Source of the DNA: Chrysophaeum taylorii
Lineage: Eukaryota; Sar; Pelagophyceae; Pelagomonadales; Pelagomonadaceae
Assembly: GCA_029834535.1 (NCBI GenBank)
Contig: JAQMWT010000585.1
Location: 1 to 64,000 of the forward strand
Direction: 5' to 3'
Length of the DNA stretch: 64,000 nt
A model generated the notes under the pieces. The model saw nothing but the letters and a program-made list of their open reading frames with translations, was not told the origin of the DNA and did no database searches. Of this stretch, positions 11,024 through 21,308 are shown in pieces; within the stretch, counting starts at the first letter, position 1; every line of letters starts with the position of its first letter. A program made the position numbers and the translations under genes.

Positions 11024-11327
11024 TGTGGCAGTAATGCCCATTTCCCCACTTGCCTGCCTACCTGACTTACCCTGATTGTTGCCCTGGTATTGACCTTGCA
11101 TTTGGGGTGTCATCTTGACACCTTCACCTGCGCTTCCACTGGACTGCCACCGGGCATTTGTATTGCTCTTTCGCCATTACCCTCAATTGAATGTTCGACA
11201 GCATGGCGTGAGCGGATGTGAAGCGCTTGGTTGGTTGTGGTGGAACCCGTGGTTCAGGACAGTTGAGCGGTCACGTTGTGACCGACGGTTAGGCGAAGAG
11301 GGGCGGGTGAGCTGAGTTTCCACCACA
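11024..11327 (+). repeat. Gyp-D 3' LTR
   Basis: Partner of 5828-6156. It is 25 bp shorter because of scattered small deletions (for example in the TTTATGGGGG and CTTCCTGTTTCC segments of the 5' copy). Confidence 0.85.
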
Positions 11328-11458
11328 CTTGGCTGAATGAGCATCTCGGGAACGAATCTTCTTGTAGACGCGTTCGACGACAGGCTCGGGGACTCGTCCA
11401 AAGTGAACTTCGGAATCCATCATCGATCTCACGCGGAGCAGCGATCGGTACACGGCGA
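11328..11458 (-). mobile_element. Gyp-E internal remnant, right piece
   Basis: This aligns with Gyp-A internal sequence near its 3' LTR (11810-11925: AACGAATCTTCTTGTA, then GACTC/ACTCGACCAAA). It continues the piece broken at 5827 and is cut off at 11459 by the Gyp-A LTR. The rest of Gyp-E is not visible. Confidence 0.55.
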
Positions 11459-11764
11459 TGTGACGTAAGGGAAATGCACCACCTGGGCTCAATCTTCGAA
11501 TCTAGGCTCGCCGCTCACGTCCGCGCTCTTCGTCGAGTAGGACGAGGAAGCCGTTCGCTCGCCACACAACCACAAACAACGCCGTGCCTGGTCCCTCGAA
11601 AGATCGGCTTTGCTTTATGTTGATATATCAATCACGAAATCAGGGTGACACCATACGGAAAAGGAAGATGATGTCATAGAGAAAACTGACTTTATCAGAA
11701 CGGAGTAGGGTGCCCCTGATAAGGGGGAAAGGAGGGTAAGCCTAGGAGGAGGGTTTCCGCCACA
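11459..11764 (-). repeat. Gyp-A 3' LTR
   Basis: Begins TGTGACGTAAGGG (plus-strand sense), ends TTTCCGCCACA. It matches 21748-22158 except that it has a single copy of the 75-bp block duplicated there. Confidence 0.85.
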
Positions 11765-12390
11765 GGACCCCTGGTGAAATGAGCCCATGGGCGGAGGCGC
11801 GAGGCTTCGCTTACGAGCGTCTCGTGAACGAATCTTCTTGTAAACGGGTGATGATCGCGGGAACTCGACCAAATGGCGTGAGACTCTTCCAACAAATCTC
11901 GTGCGGAGCAAATCCGTGACACAAGGAGTTGTGCTGGATGAGATCTGGACTTGTCGGTGAAACTGGCGCCGTCAACGTCCTTGTACTCAGGCTTGAGCTT
12001 GCGGTTCGAAAGGTGAGAGGTCGGCTTGAAATAAGCGACATCATCATTCGGACCCAAATCGGAATAGAAATGTAGAGCAACACGATCATTCTGGTAATCG
12101 TAAGGCTCGTGAACTTCAGCAACATAGATCTTCTTGCAATCAGAGCGGCGGTCAGGAATCCGGAAAACAACAAACTTACCGTGCTGATAATCATCACGGA
12201 AGGTTTCTTCGGGTTTGCGGATGGCGATCAACGATCGGGGATCCATCGGCAGATCTTCACTACATGAAGCTCGTTCTTCGGGGGCAGGCGAAGACTCAGC
12301 TGGTGGCGGGAAGGCGTTGATATGATAATAAACGGTCCTCGCCATTCCGGTCGAAGCATTCTTGAAATAATAAAGCAAGCATGCGATCAC
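11765..12390 (-). CDS. Gyp-A C-terminal barrel-like domain ORF
   Basis: The minus-strand frame (to 11695, running into the LTR) carries HGKFVVFRIPDRRSDCKKIY, then VAEVHEPYDYQNDRVALHFY. Alternating short strands with a VALHFY core resemble the small beta barrels (chromo, Tudor or BAH-like) found after integrase in some gypsy elements, where they guide integration to marked chromatin. The Gyp-B copy at 22159-22731 is alike. The fold is inferred from pattern only. An aromatic-cage ligand cannot be judged from sequence. Confidence 0.5.
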
Positions 12391-12512
12391 CTTGTATTCG
12401 ACATCGACATGTTGGCGTTGTAAGCCAATCGTTGTTTCTTCAAAGCTTTATCACGAGTTTCGTGGACGATCTCATCTATATACCCAATCGTTCACGAGTT
12501 TCAGCGACTGCA

Positions 12513-14039
12513 TCAGAGCGAGTCTGGCCAACATGCGGTATCGAAATCCATAGGTGTATAATCGGTCAACATCGGCTGGCTTTGGTTCAGGCGTAGCATA
12601 AAGGGAGAAATCTGCGTGCCTGGAATAAACTTGCGGTTGTAGCAAAACGCAATATAGTGGGCAAAGTCGGGCCAATCCGTGATGTTCCGGCCCTGAAGGC
12701 AGGCACGGAGGAAGGCCTTGATAAATCGGTTCACACGCTCAGCAGGGTTCGACTGGGCATGATAGGGGATCGTAGTTTGGTAGCGCGTGTTGAAGAGATG
12801 GCAAAACTCGCGCATCAACTTGTTCACGAACTCTGTACCGTTGTCAGTACGAACCATCTGGGGCTAGTAGCCCTTGAGGAGGATGTTAATGACAACAGAC
12901 TCGAGAATGGATTTAGCAGTCTTATCGTTCAAAACATCCATAATCAAGAAGCGCGAGAACGGATCGAAAAACACTAGAAGATACGTCTCGGGACCAGCGC
13001 TGGGCAAAGGTCCAAATATATCCATGCAGAGAACTGTGCTATCACCATCGTAGACAGGCTGTTGCAAGAGTCCAGCTCGTTTCGGCTCTGGCGTACGAGC
13101 TCTCTTGCAAACTAAACATTCAGCAAAGAAGACTCCGACTTCGTTCGACATGTGGGGCTACCAAAATCGTTCTTGGATAGCCTGGACAGTACTGTGACGT
13201 CCCATATGACCACCGTTAACCGGAGTGTCATGGTAGAGTCGAATAATGCGCTTGCGCAACGTGGCAGGGGCCACAATCATCGGGTGCAAATCAGCAGAAA
13301 TGCGGTAAAGAATGTCTTTCACAACTTCATATCGTTCGTTCGCTCGGTAACGTCGCGACGTATGACCTTGGGCCATCCGATAGCGAATATCCTCGCAAGT
13401 AGCATCAGATTCTTGCTCACGCGCGATCTCATCGAGCGTCATATTATCGGGAGTTTTATCAATATAATCCTTGTGCGCGGCTGCGTCCTTGAAGACCTGC
13501 GGCTCATCGCGCACGCGGTTCTTCCGACGTTGTCTCGTAGCGTGAGACGTAGCCAGTCTCATCGGATCTTTTTCGGGAGCTTCTTCCTCGTCTTCCGGCA
13601 GTTCGGTCGTGACAAACGACAATATGAAGTGACAGCCGGAGGCAGGAATTCCTTGGTCATCAATAGTTCGGGGAAGCTCTTGGAACACCAAATAAGCGTG
13701 GTTCAAAGGTTCTCCAAACTCGTCAGTCTCGATGACATGATCTATCGGATTGCGGGAGAGACAGTCAGGGATACTCATTCCCGGTGACTTTCCCGGCTTG
13801 TAACCAAGTTCAGGGTCAAAGTTGGCGAGGCGCATCGCCCAACGAGCAAGCTGTCCAGACGAGTGCGTCGCCTTACGTAAAAACGTCAAATTTCGGTGAT
13901 CGGTCTCCAAAACAGTCCGGTGCCCTTCAATATAGGCTCGAAAGTGCTCTAGAGGAAGGACAACAGCCAGCAGCTCCAGCCGACGGGGCTCATAATTGCG
14001 CATCTCCTTCGGCACGGCTCGGCTCCAGTATTCAGTCAT
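12513..14039 (-). pseudogene. Gyp-A RNase H and integrase, two in-frame stops
   Basis: Read on the minus strand: the end of RNase H (ETDHRNLTFLRKATHS, IPDCLSRNP), an H2C2 zinc module (YHDTPVNGGHMGR ... ECLVCKRA), then the integrase core with LCMDIFGP, VRTDNGTEF and NPAERVNRF supplying D, D, E. Stops interrupt it at about 13152 (TGG to TAG just before PHMSNEV) and about 12860. All catalytic acids are present, so only the stops disable it. The intact counterpart is Gyp-B 22469-24175. Confidence 0.85.
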
Positions 14040-15345
14040 TCGTTTTCTCGAGTCACTCTTCCTGCCTTGTCCTTGACTTCGACAATCTGGAAGAGATATG
14101 CTCCAAGTCCATCGTTGGAAGCGTCGGATCGGATCTGAAAGGGCAGACCATAATCGGGGTGGTAGACTCCTCTGGAATCAACCAAAGTTTCAATAATCGT
14201 ATCCCAAGCCCTTTGACACTCGAGCGTCCACTCGAACTTTACGCCTTCGAGACATAATCGTCTCAGCGGTTCCACGATCTTCGAGTAGCTCTTCACATAT
14301 CGCCGGCAGTAATTGCTCATGCCGATGAGAGAGCGTATCTGGGTCTTCGGGGAAGTATTTGGCAAAGTACCTGGAATCGGCATCTTCTGCAGAGCCTCCA
14401 GCGTCTTCGGATTCGGCTTCAAGCCTTCGGGGTCGAAATATGTCCCAGAAATTCTATCTCATCCTTGAGAAGGTGGAACTTTGCGGTTCGACCACTGTAC
14501 CCTCTCCGTGCCAAATGACACATAACTTCGATCAAAACTTTTAAATGTCGATGAAGATTGTCGGATCCCATCATAATATCGTGAACAAACGCAACCAAGT
14601 CTCGATACATCCATTTCGAAAGGTCGTTCACCATCTGCCTGCAGAAAAGAGCACCGGCCGTCTTCACACCCAGAGGTAGTCGCAAGAAACTATGGGCGCC
14701 AAGTGGGCTAACCATCGTGACTGCGTCTTGCGCTGCCGGATCCAGACGAAGGTTGTGGTATCCCCATCTAATATCAATGCATGTCCGCCAGCGTCGCATG
14801 GCGAGAAAAGCTAAAGCATCGTCTTGTCGAATGTTCGGCCAACTGTCATTGGCCAATTGATCGTCGAGCTGACGTAAGTCAACTGCAGCACGGAACGCGT
14901 TTTACGTTCCAATCTCAGCTCCTTTCTTGGGGTGCATCAACATAGGAAAGCCCCAAGGTGAGTTGGCCGGGCGAATGACTCCATCCCGACACCACTCACT
15001 GATCTGCTTGCGGAGACAATCGAGCTTCGCAGGCGTCAGTCGGTAGGGCGCCATCTTAATCGGTCGCGGATTCGCGTCTTTGAATCGTAGAGATACAGGA
15101 GGCGAGTCCACAGGTCTCATAATCGGGTCGAAAAAGGCCCAAGAATATTGCACACAGTGACGGAGCATCAGCTTCGCCTCGTCATCTAAGTGCGGATTGT
15201 CAGGAATTCCAAGCTCCTGAACAACCTTGTCAACTTCTTCCTTCGTAGGAATCTTCACTTTCATAACGGGGCTATCCTTGACATGCTCGGGAGTTTGCGG
15301 CAGCGGTGCACCATCAGCATCGCGCGGCGCATCTTTCCATGGCAC
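14036..15345 (-). pseudogene. Gyp-A reverse transcriptase, active site FVDD changed to FVHD
   Basis: Frames 14902-15345, 14419-14856 and 14036-14422 together give a gypsy RT: KMAPYRLTPAKLDCL, WGFPMLMHPKKGAE, IDIRWGYHNLRL, LPLGVKTAGALFCRQM and then AFVHDIMMG. The catalytic motif should be (Y/F)xDD; Gyp-B and Gyp-C read FVDD at this place. Here GAC became CAC (near 14590), replacing an essential metal-binding Asp. A frame change or stop lies near 14860-14900. RT polymerises the cDNA, so this copy cannot replicate itself. Confidence 0.85.
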
Positions 15346-15370
15346 ATCGAACTTTTCTCATATTTTAGCC

Positions 15371-17092
15371 TCACTTCCGGGTGGCTTTTGTTGATCTTCT
15401 CGCCTTTGACACGAACGCTCGGCTCGCTCTTAATCTTCGGTTCCTGATCTCGCTGGCGGAACGTCCAAATTTGGTTGTCGGGGCAGCAGAAGAAGCATGA
15501 GACGTCCCCGGCTCATCTGTTGCAGGCGGAAGCAAAGGCACCTCTGGAGGTTTCCATCTGGTGCGATCTTGGAGATAATCAGTCGACACCCATCTTACGA
15601 CACGTGTGCGCGTGTTTAACAGAGGAACTTGTACGTGACGAAGGGTGGTTTCGTCGATTTGCAAATAATAATCAAACGGTCGGTCTGCAGGACTCAACGC
15701 GGACGGCAAAGCCTCGCCGCTCAAGCGAAAATCCTTGGTCACAGAGTTGTGCAGATCGAGTACCAATAAAGCCATCGTGTCTGGTGGCACGACGGACGCC
15801 AAGTGTTTCAACGAGGTCGTCCTGGAGAAGCCGGCCCAATCAAAATCAAGGGGCATCGTCAGCAACTCCGAAGTCATTTTTAGATTCAGAGATCTGCAAT
15901 CGGAACGGTGCGGTCCTACGCGAAGTGGGACACGCGTAACGGTATAAGCTGCGTCTGTCGCGGCTCGTGATGATCCCAAATTGTTCATCTGAAGTAAATG
16001 CCGTTCGTCCGCGTAGCCAAGCGCAGCGGCGAACTCTGGTTATATATTCTTGCAAGTCTTGGGAACTGCGCGTAAATGCAGCGTATGGCTGGAAACCAAC
16101 AACCGCACGCGACAGCTCATCATACTGGGCGTTGTGTCGTAAAAATTGACGACGTACACCTAGGGGTGTAAACGCGCAACGTAAGAAATAATCGAGGCCT
16201 CCTGCTCTATCAACCACACGAAGAAACCAGCCATCTTGCATAATTTCATCGTCCAGTGGGTGGCGGTGACTCCCTTCCCAACATCTCTGGAAGTCAAGTT
16301 GCACAGAGCGGAGTGGACGCAGGGTGGCGACGCGATACACATCGACGACGACCATTCCGCGTAAGGTAAATAAGATTCGATCAACCGTAAGGTTGTAACA
16401 TAGCGACCACAAAGCGTGTGCAGCACCACAAGAATGTTCGGAAAATTCTTGCGGCGGATCTTGTTGGCGGTGTCCGACGCATCGAGTGCTAGCACGACTC
16501 AAAACGACGTCCCACACATTTCGTTGGCTCGTTGGAGACCTAAAGTGCTGCCTCCGGCTCCACTGAACAGCATCACCACCTTGCGATAAGTGATCGGAAG
16601 CCATTGAACCTTTTCGTATCGGCGGCGGATCTCCGCTTCGGTGATCTCGCGGCACTTCTTTTCATCTTCTTCAGACCGTCGAGCGAAATCGTCGTCTCGC
16701 TTGGGTCGTTTGGGGGAGGACTCGTCCACAGCAGCGGCTGTAGCGTCCTTCTGCGCCGTGCTCAGCAACATCGGCGGGGGAGATTCGTCGCAGCGCGTCA
16801 AGTGACTAGCGACGGAAACGGCGAAAGGAAGGTTCCCCTTGTCGTATCCTTCTTCACATTCTTTCGCAAGCTCGTTGATCGTAGAAACGCTCAACTCATC
16901 TTCGTACCGAACGATGTCGCCAATTGCGAGAACCTCGCCTTGAGTGACGACCGTCGGTACTTCTTGCGTGGAAGTAACAGCCACGCGGGCAGATGACTTG
17001 TCGTGCTCTTCGCAAGAAGAACACATCCCTTCGACAACTCCCAGCTGCTCGTTTTCAGCAAACGTAGCGACGAAGACCTGTCCTATTTCCAT
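15371..17092 (-). pseudogene. Gyp-A cytosine-5 DNA methyltransferase, three nonsense mutations in one frame
   Basis: One minus-strand frame runs through motif I (LFSGAGGSTLGLQRANE, 16500-16570), motif IV with the nucleophile (CIASPPCVHSAL), a short motif VI (VYVVNFYD), motif VIII (CRVRLLVSSH) and motif X (SLKHLASVVPPDTMALLVLD). The enzyme would transfer a methyl group from AdoMet to cytosine C5. Three stops break it: CGA to TGA after motif I (16499), TAC to TAG before motif VI, CAA to TAA in the target-recognition region. The first is a C-to-T change in a CpG. The N-terminal 145 residues are acidic and unassigned. After motif X a Pro-rich linker leads to RT. The catalytic Cys is intact. Confidence 0.85.
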
Positions 17093-17278
17093 AGGCTTGA
17101 CAAAATAACCGGCAAATTACAAGTCCGACCGGGCTCGATTTGTAGCGTGCGCGCAGCGTAAGCGACAACTTCCTGCGCGGCTTCTCCCGGAGCTGGGGAG
17201 AGTTTGGTCGTAGAATGTCCCCGCGTCGTCAAGGCTACCGCTCGTTCTGGCGGCGGGCTGCGGATATCTTTAATCGAG

Positions 17279-18424
17279 CTAAGACGAGCGTAACCTCGTC
17301 TTGACCAGGTCGAGACTCTGCTTAAAAGCGTCGTGCTGGTGATTGTAAATCAGCACGGTTGTCGGGTCTCCATCGTAAACAGACCGAAAGGTCACAATGG
17401 GTGCATCGACTCGTTCACCCTTGACTTTAATCTTCTTGCGTCCGTATACGACTTGGGTTCGATAAAAACAGATCCGATCGTGGGGGTAGTCCACGACGGC
17501 TCCTAAAACTCGGATATCGCGCCCTCCCAACAGGAAAAGATAATTGGTGTCGGCCACAATAGCGACAATGGGGGCGGCGATGTCGTCGGCGAGAGCGACC
17601 CGGATCGCGATCCAACGATAGATCGTAGTCGTATTCAACCCCGATCCGTACAGCTTGCGCTTGATCGGAAGCTCGCCTTCATCGAAAATCAACTTATCAT
17701 TGGCCAAGTTTCTGACCATTTCGCGGCAAATAGAAGAAACATCTGCCATTCCATCGACACCGATTGTCGTCGAGAATTTCGGTCCGTCACGATTCCTGTA
17801 GATGTGACAGGCCATAAACGTAAGAGTACCCGTATCCAAACAACTGAGGGTAACCAAATCATCTTCGATAGTCTTGTCATCTCGCGGCGTTAACGAAGTG
17901 TGAGAACATTGGGCTCTGCCTCGCTCGTCGCCGGGGTTGGGCATCGACACCGCGGCTTGAGTTCTCGTATCATCTGTTGTCGGCGTCATCGACGCAGCGC
18001 TCGCGGCAGCCTCTTTATCTGGTGGCTTCCGCTCTTCCTCCGTGACAATCTCGGAGGGAATCAATGCTGGTAGGGGATCCCGGTCTTCGGCGTTCTCGGA
18101 AGCAAAGGACCTCTCCCATAACTCGTACATTTCGTCTTTCCAGAATGCATCCGTAGATTCATTCGTCATCGGTTGATCATCACAGTCGGTACCGATCGGT
18201 TCCATGTCGGCTGCGGCTTCGATTCCGTAGCTGAGCGGTCGTTCTGGTGGCTTCCTTAGCAAGAAGTTCCGAGTTCTCGTCCACCAATCCTGCAGGTTCC
18301 ACGTCGGCTCCTCTTCGTCCCAATCGAGAACGCTGCTAATCTTCTTCTTACATCCATCTTCTTCGGTCGGGTTCGGCTCGACTCCGGCAACGCCGTCACT
18401 GCTATCTTCTTCTGGCGGTGACAA
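17279..18424 (-). CDS. Gyp-A aspartic protease ORF (381 aa)
   Basis: The retroviral-type active site LDTGTLTF has D197-T-G199, and the C-terminal half holds the second hallmark LLGGRDIRVLGAVVDY (the ILG-D-F pattern of gypsy proteases). Residues 1-190 are acidic and low in complexity and carry no domain I recognise. The enzyme would cleave Gag-Pol. It lies between the RS ORF and the DNMT, in the Gypsy position. This is the best-preserved protease here: Gyp-B has DPG, and Gyp-C is split by an insertion. Confidence 0.8.
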   Translation of the reverse strand: MSPPEEDSSDGVAGVEPNPTEEDGCKKKISSVLDWDEEEPTWNLQDWWTRTRNFLLRKPPERPLSYGIEAAADMEPIGTDCDDQPMTNESTDAFWKDEMYELWERSFASENAEDRDPLPALIPSEIVTEEERKPPDKEAAASAASMTPTTDDTRTQAAVSMPNPGDERGRAQCSHTSLTPRDDKTIEDDLVTLSCLDTGTLTFMACHIYRNRDGPKFSTTIGVDGMADVSSICREMVRNLANDKLIFDEGELPIKRKLYGSGLNTTTIYRWIAIRVALADDIAAPIVAIVADTNYLFLLGGRDIRVLGAVVDYPHDRICFYRTQVVYGRKKIKVKGERVDAPIVTFRSVYDGDPTTVLIYNHQHDAFKQSLDLVKTRLRSS

Positions 18425-18665
18425 ACCCAGGCATTGCTCGATTGGATAAGCGTCCCTTTCATCTTTGGACCGTGCACGTAGCTTCTCGTCCGACGCATTA
18501 TGCGATTTCGTATCCTTTTCTTCCGGCGGTGTATCCGTGGCTCGATCCGTCGTAACTGAAATCGTTTCAGGGGGGGTCCGCAGGAAAAGATGGCGTCGTC
18601 CCCGACGTCAACTCTATCGTAAGATCGTCGTCTGCATCACTCGCGATGGTCATCGTCTCATCTGG

Positions 18666-19511
18666 TTAATGATCATCCGTGCTATCGCTGCAGAAACCCA
18701 TGTCTGGCTCACTGCCGGTCCGGTCGCCAAAGGTCATCTCGGGGGGATCCAAAGATAGGCCGATAGCGCCGAGGGCTTCCTCGTCAAAACCAAACGGTGG
18801 GTCGTCCTTGGACGACTCGTCAAGTAACGTAATCGAGGACACTGGTTCACAAGGCGCGGCTTCGTCGTCTTCCGAGTCCGAATCGCCTTCCCAGTATCGT
18901 GGAGCTTCGAGTTCATCGCTCGATTCGCCGGGTTCATCGCCCGACATTTCCTCGTAAATCCGTGTCAAAGACTGACGATCGGTCAGCACTTCGTTGGGTG
19001 GCTCGTCCGGCGGGGGGCGAGCACGATCTTCGAATGCGCCCGCGGCAAAGGCGTCGGCTGCGTCGTCGGAGCGGGTGTCCGTGTCCGGGTACATCATCAC
19101 TCCTAATGGTAACTGTTGACCGCAAGGGGTCGTAAACGCGAACGTGGCTGACGAATGTCCCGAATCTTCTCGGTAACGTCCACCATCCGAATCGCGGTCG
19201 CGAGATCTTCGTCGCCGGCGTCGGCGCGAATGTCTGCTAGGGCTCCGGCTTTCTTTCCGTCGGCGCGAACGTGAGCTGTGACTGCGGCTCTTGTCGCGGC
19301 GTCGGGGGCTCCGGCTGTCTCGACGGCCCGGTCGTGTCGAAGACGATCGGCCGTGTCCATCTTTCAAGTGCTTCACGGAATCCATGACCGTGGTCAGCTG
19401 CGTGCCCATGTCGTTGAGCCTGCTCTGAATATCATGAGCGGCGCTCGAACCGAGAGTGGCATTCGAACTGCCATCATCGCGCGACTGGGTATCCTTCTTC
19501 TGCTCTCCCAT
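18666..19511 (-). CDS. Gyp-A Arg/Ser-rich (RS) ORF (281 aa)
   Basis: Residues about 55-110 are dense in RS, SR and RRR runs (for example RDSRSPRRRDKSRSHSSRSR), followed by an acidic Ser/Asp/Glu-rich half. RS domains in host proteins bind splicing factors and RNA and act as nuclear localisation and phosphorylation regions. Here the gene sits between gag and protease. It could form a basic nucleocapsid tail of Gag, because it directly follows the Gag Cys-rich end. A related ORF is at 49478-49873 in Gyp-C, so it belongs to the family. Function is inferred only from composition. Confidence 0.65.
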   Translation of the reverse strand: MGEQKKDTQSRDDGSSNATLGSSAAHDIQSRLNDMGTQLTTVMDSVKHLKDGHGRSSSTRPGRRDSRSPRRRDKSRSHSSRSRRRKESRSPSRHSRRRRRRRSRDRDSDGGRYREDSGHSSATFAFTTPCGQQLPLGVMMYPDTDTRSDDAADAFAAGAFEDRARPPPDEPPNEVLTDRQSLTRIYEEMSGDEPGESSDELEAPRYWEGDSDSEDDEAAPCEPVSSITLLDESSKDDPPFGFDEEALGAIGLSLDPPEMTFGDRTGSEPDMGFCSDSTDDH

Positions 19512-19556
19512 CTGCCTCGAGAGGGAGGTTTCTTATCGTTTTCGATGTACTTGCAC

Positions 19557-19646
19557 TAACTAACTAACTAACTTCAGACCTCTCCCGAGCATGGGAGCCA
19601 AGCCGAGTCCGGAATCACGGGCCTGTAGACGAGGGGCATACCGAAA
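19557..19646 (-). mobile_element. SINE-like repeat S2 inside Gyp-A gag, with 13-bp target duplication
   Basis: Starts with four CTAA/TAAC units on the plus strand, then the family's 3' sequence (TTCAGACCTCTCCCGAGCAT). It is bracketed by GATGTACTTGCAC at 19544-19556 and again at 19647-19659, a perfect 13-bp duplication. The insertion supplies the last residues and stop of the gag frame. Without it, gag would read on past 19544. Confidence 0.85.
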
Positions 19647-21308
19647 GATGTACTTGCACATCGCCACATAATACTCATCGGGCCCGCGGTTGCAAATAAC
19701 GCGGCTCCCAGGTTCATCCTTGTCGTGGGTCGAGAGGAAAAACCCACAATTCTTGCATGTGAGCTCGTACCACTTTTTCGGAATCTCTTCTAATCGCAGC
19801 GATTCGAATTTCGTCTTCTTATCTTTCGGTCCCGTGGCTAGTGCTCGGCCTCCGCGTCCATGCGGCGGTTTCTGCGATTTCCCGTTCGACGGGTTCTTCG
19901 AGTTGCGGTCGTTCCGCTCTTCCAACGCGGTCGCGTAATCGTTCTCGAGCCGCGTAATCAGCGACAACGTCGACGTAAACGTGTCGTACGTAGTCGGGTG
20001 CCCGCTGCGCATGGTCCGCACGCGGGATCGTAAATCGCTGGACTCCAGCCCGCGTATCAAATAGGAAATAATCTCAACATCATTGAGGATTCGATCGGCC
20101 ACAGAGCAGTAGGCCATCGCCTCGCTCTGGAATTTGGTGCAATAAGTGTGCACATGGCGTTCCCCAGGTCTTTTCGGAACGGATGCCTGGATCGTACTCT
20201 GAAGTTTTCGTAGTAACTCCTCTGTCGTCATAGGCAAAGGGCAACTCGATCGGAAATATTTCAAAACCTTGATGCAGCACTCTCTGTTCAGTCGTCGCAG
20301 TCGTCGTACCACTGAACCGTACTCGTCATCGTCGACGTCCCGACGTAAATAAAAAGACGCCGGATGGTCGAGATCCTTGCACTCTTCTTTGTATTTCTTC
20401 AAGTGCTCTCGGAAAATCGGTGCGACCGTGTCGCGTAAGCTTACCGGCAGTAAATACCGCAGCTTTTCCATGCTGTAATGGTCGTCGGCCAGCGTGCTCA
20501 TCACGGCATCTGCATCTAAATCGAACTGGTCCTGGTCGCGACCATCAAGAACCAATTTAAACGTTTCAGTCTTCAATCCGGAGGTTGATCGCCGATCCTT
20601 ACTGCGATCATGCTTAGCTAACGCGCTGGCGAACCGGTCAGTGAAGTCCATGAGGAACTTCTGGTCGTTGACCTTCCCGTCGTCTCGCGTCTCCTCCTTA
20701 GTCTCGTAATCATCGTCGTCGTAGCGCGGTTTCCTAACTTTAGCGCGTGTTCGCGTAGGCGGCGGCTCTTCCTCGGGTCGGGACCCCGGACTGCTCGCTC
20801 GCCTCGAGCGACTCGTACGTAATTCGTCCCTCTCCCGGGTTAGTAGCCGTACTTGTTCGTGGAGTTCCTCCGTCAGAGCGTTTGCTTTCCGCAGTTGCTC
20901 TCGCATATCGTCCAGCTCCTTCTGGCGTAGCCGTTCAAGCCGCTTGTTTTCTTCTTCTATCTGCTGTAGAATGCTCTCTTGCGCGCGTTCGTTTTCTCGG
21001 CGTAACTCGCGTAGATGAGCCTCGAAAATCTCGTTCATGATCGGTGCTTCGGTGTTTCGTGCACGTGTCGACTGAGCTGTCGGTTGCCTCGCCTGCGGCG
21101 CTTCCAACTGTTCGTCGCCGTTGTAGTTCAGCTCTTCTTCATTGTCATCGTCTTCGGTAGCATGTTCATCATCATCATTATCATCAACATCGTCTTCATC
21201 ATCATCGTTCCGCTCGTTCGTCCCCTCGGGACGACTTGAAGGTTCAATTTCTCGTATCTGCTCGTCAGCAGCCTCATCGTCCTCCATGTCGGCTTCGGCT
21301 CGCTCCAA
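19560..21308 (-). CDS. Gyp-A gag (582 aa), 3' end altered by SINE
   Basis: The structural protein of the virus-like particle. Residues 1-75 are very acidic (long D/E runs), about 90-170 form a strong coiled coil (REELRRENERAQESIL-like heptads), about 180-210 are basic and Pro-rich, and the middle (220-480) is helical and capsid-like (YYSMEKLRYLLPVSLRDTV). A Cys-rich end at about 545 reads CKNCGFFLSTHD, then VICN. It is uninterrupted over its length, unlike Gyp-D gag. The last dozen residues come from the SINE S2. The start at 21308 is the first Met of the open frame; an earlier non-AUG start cannot be excluded. Confidence 0.8.
   Translation of the reverse strand: MERAEADMEDDEAADEQIREIEPSSRPEGTNERNDDDEDDVDDNDDDEHATEDDDNEEELNYNGDEQLEAPQARQPTAQSTRARNTEAPIMNEIFEAHLRELRRENERAQESILQQIEEENKRLERLRQKELDDMREQLRKANALTEELHEQVRLLTRERDELRTSRSRRASSPGSRPEEEPPPTRTRAKVRKPRYDDDDYETKEETRDDGKVNDQKFLMDFTDRFASALAKHDRSKDRRSTSGLKTETFKLVLDGRDQDQFDLDADAVMSTLADDHYSMEKLRYLLPVSLRDTVAPIFREHLKKYKEECKDLDHPASFYLRRDVDDDEYGSVVRRLRRLNRECCIKVLKYFRSSCPLPMTTEELLRKLQSTIQASVPKRPGERHVHTYCTKFQSEAMAYCSVADRILNDVEIISYLIRGLESSDLRSRVRTMRSGHPTTYDTFTSTLSLITRLENDYATALEERNDRNSKNPSNGKSQKPPHGRGGRALATGPKDKKTKFESLRLEEIPKKWYELTCKNCGFFLSTHDKDEPGSRVICNRGPDEYYVAMCKYIFRYAPRLQARDSGLGLAPMLGRGLKLVS

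Larger units (their letters stand above)
5828..11327 (+). mobile_element. Gyp-D: Ty3/Gypsy-type element with gag, protease and DNMT N-terminus but no pol
   Basis: Two direct LTRs (5828-6156 and 11024-11327, TG...CA ends) bound about 4.9 kb. A purine-rich tract (AAGTAGGGGG) lies just before the 3' LTR. Inside, in order: a gag-like region (6733-8515), a decayed protease (8850-9939) and the first part of a DNMT up to motif I (about 10000-10533). No RT, RNase H or integrase can be found. It could move only with enzymes supplied by a relative. No clean target duplication is visible (GCCTG on the left, CTTGG on the right). It is inserted in Gyp-E, on the opposite strand. Confidence 0.75.
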
